From assembly GCA_951217055.1 (NCBI GenBank), contig OX578277.1:106772119-106836118 (forward strand): DNA of 64,000 bases, in the 5' to 3' direction. Below, piece by piece: positions 45,986-56,500 of this stretch. How positions within the stretch are numbered: position 1 is the first letter of the stretch; each line of letters begins with the position of its first letter. This DNA is from Gerris lacustris (lineage: Eukaryota > Arthropoda > Insecta > Hemiptera > Gerridae). A model generated the notes under the pieces. The model made no database searches, had not been told where the DNA came from, and was given only the letters and a program-made list of their open reading frames with translations. The position numbers and the translations under genes are program-made.

Positions 45986-46586
45986 ATTTTTTTTTAAATT
46001 TTTGACTTCGAGCTCTTATGGTGTCCGCAATTGTTGACCGATTTAATTTCTGATTGAGATGCTTAAACCTCACACTAATTATCTTTAAATCGAGTATTTA
46101 TTATTTTATCATATTGTTCTAGAACTAGAGTTGACCGACAATCACCCTCGGCATAAGGGTTTTCGAGGGTGACGTACGTTGAAGCTCATCTTCAACATAG
46201 TTTCTACGAAACCCTAAAAACACTCGTTCTTTCGATTGTTTTGAAAGCAAAACAAAATGTGCGCCATCCTATATCTGCACGTTGTCACCGGCTCTAAAAT
46301 CAAATCAATATCTTCACATTCAAGTTATATTTAACTTCTGTTCAACACTTCATCTCAATATGCAATATTCCTCTGATATTTAAAATTTGATAGAACATTA
46401 AACAAATATTTTATTTTATAAGTATTGACATGTTGAATTTTTAATTTAATATTTATAATTTTTAGTTCAAATTTAACTTGAATACAATATTCCGCGGATC
46501 TAATAATTCATAAATTCATTCCCCCTTCTTCCCCCTCCGAGTAAGTGTTAAATCTGACTCCTTAAGGGTTGTTTTTGAATGTCTTA
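45986..46586. other. Nothing recognised
   Basis: AT-rich DNA between a dispersed repeat and a MITE. Confidence 0.45.
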
Positions 46587-46984
46587 AGGCCACGGTACAC
46601 GGTCAAAATGTTTGCGCAAACTTCATGTTTGGGCAAACATTTTGACCGTGTATGGGGCTGTTTGATGTTTGCGCAAACATGATGTTTGGGCAAACATTTT
46701 GACCGTGTATGGGGCTGTTTGATGTTTGCGCAAACATGATGTTTGGGCAAACATTTTGACCGTGTATGGGGCTGTTTGATGTTTGCGCAAACATGATGTT
46801 TGGGCAAACATTTTGACCGTGTATGGGGCTGTTTGATGTTTGCGCAAACATAATGTTTGGGCAAACATTTTGACCGTGAATGGGGCTGTTTGATGTTTGC
46901 GCAAACATGATGTTTGACGTGTATGGCCTATAGATTTGTCCGACATCAGGTTTGCGGAAAATGTTTGATCGTGTATGGGGGCCT
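46587..46984. mobile_element. TTA-flanked MITE with a 57-bp amplified interior
   Basis: Imperfect inverted ends (AGGCCACGGTACACGGTCAA left; AGGCCCCCATACACGATCAA on the complement of the right), flanked by TTA at 46584-46586 and 46985-46987. Inside, GTTTGGGCAAACATTTTGAC recurs at 46627, 46684 and 46741 in 57-bp steps for 5 units. Each unit also has the palindrome TGTTTGCGCAAACA. All three - strand frames stay open because 57 is a multiple of 3. Confidence 0.82.
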
Positions 46985-47394
46985 TTAGACTATAGGTCTG
47001 CCAATTTTCAGTTTTTACTTTCTCTTATAAAGAGAACGAATTGTGATGGCAAAAGATGTGCAAGTGCATCAAGTGGATCGATTCCTGGCCAAGGAAAAAT
47101 AATTTTTATGACACATTTTTATAAAATGTTCAATAATAATTAAATGCACCCTACGAAAACTGGAAAAATAATAAATGGAAAACACTGTGCTAAGGTACTC
47201 GTAATTATGAACTCGCATATGAGAAAGTTAGTCTGAGTTGTCTCGGACCGATATTTTAATTTCAAAAGGGGCTTTTGGGGAACTTGGAAATACAAACACT
47301 AACACTTATTTTACAATAAACAAGAACTTTACTTCTAGCAAATAAATGACGGGATTTTTATAAATAATATTCCGTTCCTTAAAGACAAAATACC

Positions 47395-47495
47395 TTTTGA
47401 GAATACCATCGGGGCAATTTCTATATGGCCAATGTAACAAAAGCTACATTGGAGAAAGTAGACAATTAATTTACAATGGCATTAAACAGCACAAG
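47395..47495 (+). pseudogene. Penelope-like GIY-YIG endonuclease remnant
   Basis: The frame reads LRIPSGQFLYGQCNKSYIG then ESRQLIYNGIKQHK. The pattern IP-G...C-SYIGE-R-L...I..HK is that of the GIY-YIG domain at the C-terminus of Penelope-like elements. Only about 35 residues are recognisable, with a small insertion (FLYG) compared with the usual form; surrounding frames are broken. Confidence 0.55.
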
Positions 47496-47894
47496 TATTT
47501 TTTTGTCGGTATGTTTTTGAGCATAATTTCTTCAGGAGTCTATCGCTCTCGTTGTCCCATAACCCAGAGATTTAACTACTGATGTAGTTCTATAATTTTG
47601 GTTCAGAATTATTTGTTGTCATTAAAAGACATTTTGGTATGAGAATCACACAACACTACAAATAAAATACAGCTGTACACGTATATATTGTGATCTCAAG
47701 TGTTCTTCTGATAAAGTAGATGAATAAATAAATCAATTTAAAATTGAATGTTTAGCTTTTTCACAAGCAAATAGCGAATATAGATCTATTTGACGAAAAT
47801 TCTGATCCAGCAATAATCATAAGCAAAAATTAAAACGAATGAACTCACTTCAATTGTCTCTCATTTAATATACCGACGATAAATCCAGTAGTGG

Positions 47895-47990
47895 GAGCAA
47901 TATGCCATAAACTATCCCAATTAAGACGATACCACAAGCAGAAGATTGAGCACAGGACAAATGGGATCCACAGACAATTTCTCATAGTAG
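47895..47990 (-). other. Possible N-terminal exon of the membrane-protein gene
   Basis: On the - strand one frame reads CGSHLSCAQSSACGIVLIGI and ends at a GTTTAT donor in phase 0, which would fuse in frame to IGGIIGANLI of the exon at 36564 and give a continuous hydrophobic helix. Against it: that frame has a TGA just upstream and no ATG; the ATG at 47984-47986 is in another frame. Doubtful. Confidence 0.22.
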
Positions 47991-48943
47991 AAGAATTGCT
48001 GCTGCAATTCTCAAATTAAATTTACTGTAAACACTGATGGTGATGGTTATCTATTAAAAACTAACCAAAAAAGAGACATTCCCCATCATATCTTTGATAA
48101 TTTTAGAGAGGTAAAACTAGAAAAGACATGTCGATAATTATGGGCAATACAGATTTGCAATTGAAATTTCCTTTCAAAATGATTTATTGATGTTTTTAGT
48201 GAAATATTCCATAGCAAATCTATGGAAACAACAATATTCTCTATTTAAATATTAAAAGAAGAGCAACAGTTGGTTAATCTAGTAGATTGAGCCGTATAGA
48301 AAAATAGCCGCTTCAGTGCTGCGTTCATTTCCATGGGCAACGAATAGCCACCCATTAGCTCCATCATATGGCGAGCAAGTGTAAAAAGCATTCTGCAGTA
48401 AAGCTATATATGGCAAGACCGATCTCTTGCTTGGTCGGACTGGCAACGAAGAGTGAGGGGAGAGGTGCAATGCCTGGGCGTGGCTCTAGTGACCTAGGTC
48501 TCCCCTCTTGTGAAGAATATAATATAACCCTCCTCTCTCGATTTCTAACGGCTGAAAGTCTACTCAGTCTTAACCTTTGTAAAGAATAACTGGCTCACTC
48601 TAGTAGAGACTCGACGAAGTACTACCATATATATAATTATTATTCCATTAAATTATTAAATGTAAAATCACTCAAACATGAAATCCAAGAATTAAGCTGC
48701 CATGGAAACGACTTCTACCAAGAACAGTGAAAAATCGCATAATTGTTATCGGAAAATGATTCTAGTGTAAGTTTCATTGAGTCTGGATGTTTAAGTTAGT
48801 TATTTCATAATAATTAAAACAATTTAATTATAAAAAGGTAATTTTTAGTACTGTATTTTGGAAGATTTTATAAAGACTGTGACAATTTTGTAGGTCACTT
48901 GAGTGCCGTTTTCATTGGATTGAACAACCTATGATTATGCATG

Positions 48944-48966
48944 GAATGTTCCCAGTTTAGAAAATG
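48944..48966 (+). promoter_or_regulatory. Candidate snRNA proximal sequence element (PSE) of U2
   Basis: GAATGTTCCCAGTTTAGAAA at about -64 to -42 from the U2 start. Position and the TTCCCA...TTT pattern resemble the insect PSEA, which sits near -61 to -41 and drives RNA polymerase II snRNA genes. Read by eye only. Confidence 0.5.
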
Positions 48967-49007
48967 AACAAATTTTGCATACTACACTGAGAAAATCCGA
49001 TTCGGGT

Positions 49008-49048
49008 ATCGCTTCTCGGCCTTTTGGCTAAGATCTAAGTGTAGTATC
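49008..49048 (+). ncRNA. U2: U2 snRNA, 5' part (nt 1-41)
   Basis: ATCGCTTCTCGGCCTTTTGG then CTAAGATCTAAGTGTAGTATC is the canonical U2 5' end, including the branch-point-pairing GTAGTA at 49041-49046. The match stops abruptly after GTAGTATC and resumes at 57971. U2 pairs with the intron branch site in the spliceosome; this copy is interrupted right after that element. Confidence 0.97.
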
Positions 49049-49205
49049 GCTTTTTGTGAGACACCTTGCTTGGTGACCTACTTTTTATTTGACCTTAGCT
49101 TCAGTTTTCCTTGGTGTTGTTCCAGATTGGATTACTCTGGTATAGAGGTTAGTTACACCGTACTCTCGGCGACTCGGAGCAAATCGCTCCTTGAGTTCGC
49201 CGCTT

Positions 49206-49375
49206 GGCGGTCAGTGCCTTCAGCACACTTACATAGATTTGCCTTCAGCACACTTACATATGTTTGCCTTCAGCACCCTTACATATGTTTGCCTTCAGCA
49301 CCCTTCATGATTTTGCCTTCAGCACCATTTTTTGGAATTGCCTTCAGCACCATTTTTTGGAATTGCCTTCAGCTC
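49206..49375 (+). repeat. Short ~24-28 bp tandem array in the element leader
   Basis: Seven or so units beginning TTGCCTTCAGCAC, with endings CTTACATATG or CATTTTTTGGAA. It begins about 160 bp after the 5' junction with U2. Confidence 0.85.
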
Positions 49376-50335
49376 TTCAGATTAATACCTTCTAAATAGC
49401 CGTTTAACTTATAAGATTATTCTAATTTATATTTCGTATATATTATATTCGTATATTTATTTTATATATTCAACATATCTATCTTATATTTTAAAATTTA
49501 AAACTACTTCTATTAAACTACTTCTATTAAACTACTAAAATTAAACCCTACTTCGAATAATATACATATCATAACCTATCATGTTATTCAAATAAAGTAT
49601 CTGAAACCCTAAAAACTAATCTCAATCTGTTAATCTAAATCTGTTTAATCTTTTGGTTGGATTTAGTTGGATTGTTTGAATTGACTGGATAATTAAGTTG
49701 AATTGGACTGGATTGAAATATTATTAAGATTATTGTTTTGATGCTATTAATATTAATTAATGTTCCAATACTGTTGAATTGATCAAATGATTGATTGATT
49801 GTTAAATTGAGCTAATTAAGTTTAATTAGTTGAGCTGGAATTTTGTTTAACATTCCTTACATTATTATTTATTTTTTATTCTTTATTTTATATTTATTTA
49901 TTTTTCTTTTATTTTATTTTATTTTATTTAGTTATTTATTTTTATTTTTATTTTATTTTATGTTATTTATTTAGTTTCTTTTCTTTTTTTTCCCTCCAAA
50001 TCCACTAATCTAAATCTATACAACTTTTACACTACATTTACTGCTATTGGGGTGAGTGCTATTTTATACTATATCTTCATATCAGTACCACCAAAATTTT
50101 TATAATAACAATAATCACAATAATCCCTTTAAAAAAAAAACCCTTGAAAGTTAAATAAAATTTTCTTTTTATCTATTTAATTATTTATTTATTTATTTAT
50201 TTATTTTTTTATTTTTTTTTTTTTTTTTATTTTTTTTTTTTATTATTCCTTTTATTTTTATTTTCATTTCTTTTTCTTTTTTTTATTCCCTTTTAATTTA
50301 TTTATAAAAACTTTTAAAGAGCCGAGAAGCGATCC

Positions 50336-50662
50336 ATGGTAAAGAATAGAAAGAGTAAAAGAACCGGAAAAAAAACAAGAAGACACGTAAAAAAGAAACG
50401 TATTCCGCTTCCCCGTACCCACATCACATATCCTCCTTTCCCCCCCTTGCACTTAATCGAAATTCCAACAACAAAAATCACTGACCATGATACTAGTAAA
50501 ATGGCAGAAGGTGACCCAAGGAGACTTATCTCCGAGGTCAATAACAATATTTGCCTGCCCTCATTTTATTTTAACGAAGAGTATTTGAATTTCACGCCAA
50601 TACCGCCAAGAAACAAAAAGGGAGAACTATTGTTCCCCAACCCCCCCCATAAAATAAAATAA
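50336..50662 (+). CDS. Small basic ORF in the element leader (108 aa), unproven
   Basis: The ORF starts in GATCCATGG, a purine-poor but plausible start context, and its base composition is less AT-rich than the leader around it. The N-terminus is extremely basic (RKSKRTGKKTRR, HVKKKR), like a nuclear-localisation or RNA-binding tail, followed by proline-rich and acidic parts and ending PPHKIK. I recognise no family. Utopia and its relatives are normally single-ORF elements, so this could be an extra small ORF, an eroded ORF1 or chance. Confidence 0.35.
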   Translation: MVKNRKSKRTGKKTRRHVKKKRIPLPRTHITYPPFPPLHLIEIPTTKITDHDTSKMAEGDPRRLISEVNNNICLPSFYFNEEYLNFTPIPPRNKKGELLFPNPPHKIK

Positions 50663-52072
50663 AATAAAATTTTAATTAAAGAAACTAAAACCCCTAAACC
50701 AAGCTAACCCCACAACCTTAATATGTGATATAATTGTTATATTGTGATAGTTATGTGATATTAATTTAAATGGATCTCAAATAACTTTAATTCCTCAAAC
50801 CTTAATCTGTAATACGGGTGATACCCTGTGATATTAATACGAATGTAATATTAATACAAATCGATCTCAACAAATATTAATCCCTAAAACCTTAAGTAAT
50901 TATTAAATAATGATTCATTAATACATAACCACGGGTGATACCCAGTGATAACTGCACTCTGCTGTAAATAATCTACCCCTTATATCATCCTATAGTATTT
51001 TTACCGTTACTCAGTGTACTCGGGTACTGTAAAAAAATTTAAAACAAAATATTAACCCATCCCCTAAAATTGCGTAACAAATGTATACGGGGATCTGTAC
51101 ACGGATATTCAAACACAATAACACAATAAATTGTCTCTCATCCCTTCTATTAAAAGTTAAACACATTTAATATTAAATATCCCCCCCCCCCCGTAAACAT
51201 ATGCTACTCGGGAAATGTTAACCTGACATTTAGGGCCGTAACCTCATGTAGCGGAGATATGTGATATTTTAACTATATAGCTAACATGTATTAAACTACA
51301 GTTTAACAAACTACAGTATTAAAGTGTTAAACTACAGTTTATTAAACTACAGTTCTAGCACACTAATTTAACACTCCCAATTTAACACCAACTGTTAGTC
51401 AACAATAGCCACTTTAGTATTTCCACATATTATTTCCAGTATTATTTTAATATAAGTGTTTTATAATAGATAACACAATATAATGTAATTGGACTATCAG
51501 CCACAATAACTGTTATGATTATTCTCCTCCTCATTGTATCTTTATTTTTATTGTGTAAAACCCTTTAATCATAACCTAGTCTTCCCCCCCGTAAAATAAT
51601 GACCACGGATCAATGTTCCCTGATAACCTAGGGCCGTAAAATAATATCACGGAACAGTGTAAATCTAACCTCAAATGAATTTAATTTTCCACAAACCCCG
51701 TGTGTAACTTTTGAAATTGTAACTCTTGAAAGTTAAAATTGAATTTAATTTTAATTTAAAACATTTATTTTAGACAATTTAATTTAAACATTGAATAATT
51801 AAAAACTTTATACTCTCATACGCCAAGTCACAAAATGTCACCTGTTACTCAAGCGGTAACGCTGTAACTATAACTATAGTCATAGTTAGCATACTTACAA
51901 ACCATAGCTTATTATAGCTTAGCTTAGCTTACCTCCAAGTAAACTATACTAACCACTACCACTATCAATACTACTATTAATACTTAGTTACCACTAAGTC
52001 AATAGCGTTAATTATTATATTATTATACTTACCTACATTATTTAGTCTACATATTTTATATATATATAAAAA

Positions 52073-52076
<4 letters not shown>

Positions 52077-52147
<71 letters not shown>
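52077..52147 (+). repeat. Poly-T tract, 71 bases
   Basis: An uninterrupted T run inside the element leader. Length may be affected by polymerase slippage or assembly. Confidence 0.95.
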
Positions 52148-52149
<2 letters not shown>

Positions 52150-52889
52150 TTTTATTTTTTAATGAAGCTTACCAGCTTAATGATTATTGACTATTAATTA
52201 TTACCTATTAATATATATATTTTTATTCCTTGTTTCTGTTTCTTTTGCTTTGTTTTCTTTTTTGTTTTGTTTTTGTTTTTTTTTTAGAGAGATTTCAGGA
52301 AATATTATTACTCCTTAACTAATCAATTTTAGTTTGTTGTTAATAAATGTGATGTTTAGGGACACTTTAGTTAGGGAATCACTTGGCTGTAAACACCTTT
52401 ATGTTTCGATATTGGTGGTAATCTAGTGGCTTTAATTTAATAAATTATATCTTTGCCCACAACTAAAGCATCTTATGTAACTGGGATGAGAGTCACCCTG
52501 TACAATTAAGAGGCAGTATCACGTGGGATCTAAGCATTTGAGAAATCCTCACTGCCATTATTACTTATAATTAACTTATAAGACTGACTAGTAAATATTA
52601 TCTATGTTATATAATAATTAACTGACTATTGTGATATTTTACTTTTAACTACAAATATTATTAATTAATTAAGTAACATGAGTTACCATTGACCAATCAC
52701 GCTACTAATCTCACATGGCCTACATATAGAGGCATAACTCACTGTGTGCAATATTTGTGCAAATACTTATCTTATGTGCGCAATTCTTTTTATAATTTTT
52801 TATTACTTTTCGCAGTATGTGTATTTTTTATTATTATTTGTAAATATTATTTGTTCAGTCTGCTACAGCCTATAACTGGTACTTTGACA

Positions 52890-53522
52890 CCTTCACCACT
52901 AAATTTTGCCTTAACGCCCAAGTTGTCCTTTCATAACTTAAGTAAAATCAAATTAACCGTTCCACTATTAGTTGTCCTTTAATTTCTGGTTTACTTCCTT
53001 GTCCTTTTAACCTCCCTTGTCATTAGTACACAGAAAAGTCTGTCGTAGACGGACATATTACAGACTGTAAACATTATTAGTCAAACTCTAATGCGAATTG
53101 TATTATAGATATTTGGAGTAAGTGATTGATTGGTCACCCACCACCTACTCTACCTCTTTACTATATCATAGTAAACATATATTAGCTTATTTTATACATA
53201 GAGAATTGTAACACATCTATGTAATAATTTTTGATAGAACCTATTATAGCTACCCATATATATATTTTACATACTTATATAGTTGTTTATACATTTTTAT
53301 TGTGTAACTTTCTTCTCACTTTCCTCTTTTTTTTCCCCTTTTTTTTATTTAATAAAAAGAAAGGGTAAACAAACTTAAACTTCAAATAAATATAAAATTT
53401 TAACTAAAAATATTTCATGTATACTAAGACAAATCCCTTCACAACCAAATTTTGTAATTAACGCCCAACTTGTCTTTATGTAACTTTAGTAAAATCAATT
53501 AAACCGATACACCTTTGTACTA
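52890..53522 (+). repeat. ~88-bp direct repeat pair before the long ORF
   Basis: 52890-52980 and 53436-53522 share CCTTCAC-A-CTAAATTTTG, TAACGCCCAA-TTGTC, AGTAAAATCAA and TTAACCG-type blocks in order. The second copy ends about 35 bases before the ATG of the long ORF. Confidence 0.75.
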
Positions 53523-53557
53523 GATTCTGTTACTATTATATCGTCCACAGTATACAT

Positions 53558-56500
53558 ATGATGAGTCAACTTCAGGGACCATCGTGGCTCTTCGACTTCC
53601 TGGAGGAACATACCGACGAACCTGCTCTGCAGATCTCCCCTCTGAATATGTCTTCCAATCAACCAAATAATGATGTACAAACCAACAACCCTCTAGTTGT
53701 CCCTCTAGTCGGCCCTCTAGTCGTCCCTCCCTCCCCAGAATCTCAGAATACCTCAACAACGTCCCACGTCTCCATAGCGTCACTTGAATACTCACCTGAA
53801 TCTCAGCAAGCTGAACCCCAGAATGAGCTAGCTGGGGTAACAAGGCTTGGTGACACACTCCATGTCTGGCACCCACTAGAAATCAACCAACATGGCCAGT
53901 TCCAACTACCCTGCACTGAAGCTGGGTGCACAGCTATCTTTACTGACAAAACATGGACCTCCGGTATTAGATCAATACAACGTCACATTTCCATAGCCCA
54001 CCATATAGAAACTCCCAATAAGAACCAACACTGCTGGGTCTGCAATGCTCAAGGCCTCACAAGACCAACACTCCACAGATGCGTCAAAGAAAGAGGGAAC
54101 AACGTAAAACAAACCCTTCCAGGTCGCTACGTATGTGACACCTGTACACTCTCCTTTCACACCAAAAAAGGCCACAGGAACCACATACAATCCCATAAGA
54201 GAGCCCCAGAACCAAGCTTACCCATGCCAGCAACTCGACAACAACTGAGAAGACAGCGGAACAACCCGGAAATTCTGAGCGACTCAACCCAAGACTCGGA
54301 AGTATCTATGATCCCAGCAACCCAAATCATAAACAACGATCAACCCATGATCCCTGCAACTCAAACCATAAACAATAGAACAACTGACGACCCAGTCTCC
54401 CCTGCCACAACACAAGACACAACCCAGCACTGGGCACCACTACACGATAACGACAACATAATAGCCACAACTCAGCAACCACCACACGCTGAAAGAAATG
54501 AGGTCCAGGCCACTGATGACAACACCCGCACCCATAGTAACAACGCAGCTGACCAGCCTGCGGACCACGACCAGGAACAACCACACACCCAATCTCCCCT
54601 ACATCAAAAATATGTACCCATTTTTCAACAGCTCTTCACCCTTCCTGTAACGGAAGACAGGTGGCAACAGTTCCAAGCTCAAGTAAAAAAGTTCACAGAA
54701 GCAGTGCAGCTGAAGTTAAATAGGAAGAATTGGGAATGGAAGGATCAGCCACCAGCCCCACCTATCTCACCTGACGACGCTAAAAGAATCCAAAGACTAT
54801 ACCGTATCAACAGAAGAAGAGCAGTGAGAACCATACTGGGAGAAAAAACAACATCATGCCTCAACCCCCTCCCCGAAGTAGATGCACACTACAGGACGCT
54901 ATGGGGACACGACGAGTGGATAGACAGCGGAGTATTCGACGGCCAACCGACAGCTACCCGACCGCTACAGATGGACGTATTCTCAACAGAGGAAGTCAAG
55001 GGACGACTAAGGAAGTTCGAAAATTCCTCCCCCGGAGAGGATGGGATCGACTACAGGAGTTGGCTAAGGGTCGATGAGGACTGCACGATTCTCACCACCA
55101 TCTACAACACATGTTTGAAGTACAGACGAGTGCCTGGAGACTGGAAGACAGCCATAACGGTACTTCTACCAAAGACAGACCATCCACACAATCTCGACGA
55201 CTGGCGCCCCATAAGTCTCTGCCAAACTATCTACAAGCTCTACACAGGACTGCTAGCGCAAAGACTCTACGCTTGGTGTCAAAACAGCTCAATCATACAT
55301 CGAGGTCAGAAGGGCTTCATGCCAGCCGACGGAGTCTTCGAGCACAACTACACCCTAAGACGAGTTCTGGAAGTCGCCCGCACGAAAGGAGGTGATGCCT
55401 GCATAGTCTGGTTGGACATAAGCAACGCTTTTGGAGCTATACCTCATGCCGCCTTGCAGAGGGCCCTCCAAGCCGCCGGAGTAGGTGATACCTTTTACAA
55501 CATAACTAAGGATTTGTATAAAGACGCCTCGTCGAAGATTCGATGCCACAAAGGAGTCACCGAACAAATCCCCATCAAATGTGGAGTAAGACAGGGCTGC
55601 CCTCTTAGCGGTATACTCTTCAACATTGCCATCAATGCCGTATTACACAGAGTATCACAAAAAACCAACAATGACCAACCTCATATACTAGCCTTTGCTG
55701 ACGACATCACCATCTTAGCCCCGAACCCAGAAACCCTCCAAGTTCTGCTCGACGAAGCGTCTTTCTCGATAGCCCAGCTCGGACTGTCTACCAACAGCAA
55801 TAAATGTAAAAGTATCCACCTATCAGGCCAAACCCCCAGAGGGACACGACCAACACAATTCCTCATCGCTGGCAATCCTGTCAAAACCATCACAGAAGGT
55901 GAAGTCACCCGCTTCCTTGGGAACCCAGTCGGCTTCCGCCCCATCCACCCGGATGCCACAATAGAGGACATCTGCCACAAAGCCCTTCTAATAATGAATG
56001 CAAAACTCGCCCCCTGGCAAAGACTCGACGCCTTGAAAAACTTCATCTTCCCCTGTCTCAACTTCCCGATGCGTGACAACCGCTACTCCAAGACCGAATG
56101 GAAGAAACTCGATAACATCCTGAGGGCCCAGATAAAATTGACTCTCGCCGTCCCACAAGAAGCCTCCAACGAATACATCTATGGGACCAAAAGCAAAGGT
56201 ATGTGTGGTATCCCTAATGCTGCTGAAGAAAGTGACATCACACGCATAGACTCAGCCTTCAAACTATTGACGTCTACCGACAACGGCATAAGAAACCTAG
56301 CAAGTGAGCACCTAGAGGATACGGTCCAAACCAGGACTAGCGAACAACCCACAGACGGCCTGGTAAGCGCTTACCTCTCAGGACAGAAGGATGGCCCGTT
56401 CCACAACACTACTAACACCATCTCGAACGTCTGGACAGTAGCAAGACAGGCTTCTGAACGACTCAAGATCCAGTGGGTTGTCTCAAACAACCAACCACAA

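Larger units (their letters stand above)
46985..48940. other. Intergenic DNA with Penelope remnant and a doubtful exon
   Basis: Holds the GIY-YIG fragment (47395-47495) and the exon-like stretch (47895-47990). Nothing else recognised. Confidence 0.45.
49049..53557 (+). other. 5' leader of the U2-inserted element
   Basis: 4.5 kb. Near the start is a small hairpin CACC-TTGCTT-GGTG (49062-49075). Then a short array of CCTTCAGCACacTTACATA-type units (49206-49375), an AT-rich tract, T-rich stretches, and a basic ORF at 50336-50662. CACGGGTGATACCC occurs twice (50811, 50928), AAACTACAGTTT units cluster at 51290-51360, and a 71-base T run lies at 52077-52147. An ~88-bp direct repeat pairs 52890-52980 with 53436-53522. 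Confidence 0.65.

Noticed and set aside
46562..46946. Three overlapping - strand ORFs of about 100 codons with 19-residue repeats
   Set aside because: They exist in all three frames because the 57-bp unit is a multiple of 3 and lacks stops; they lie inside a MITE.
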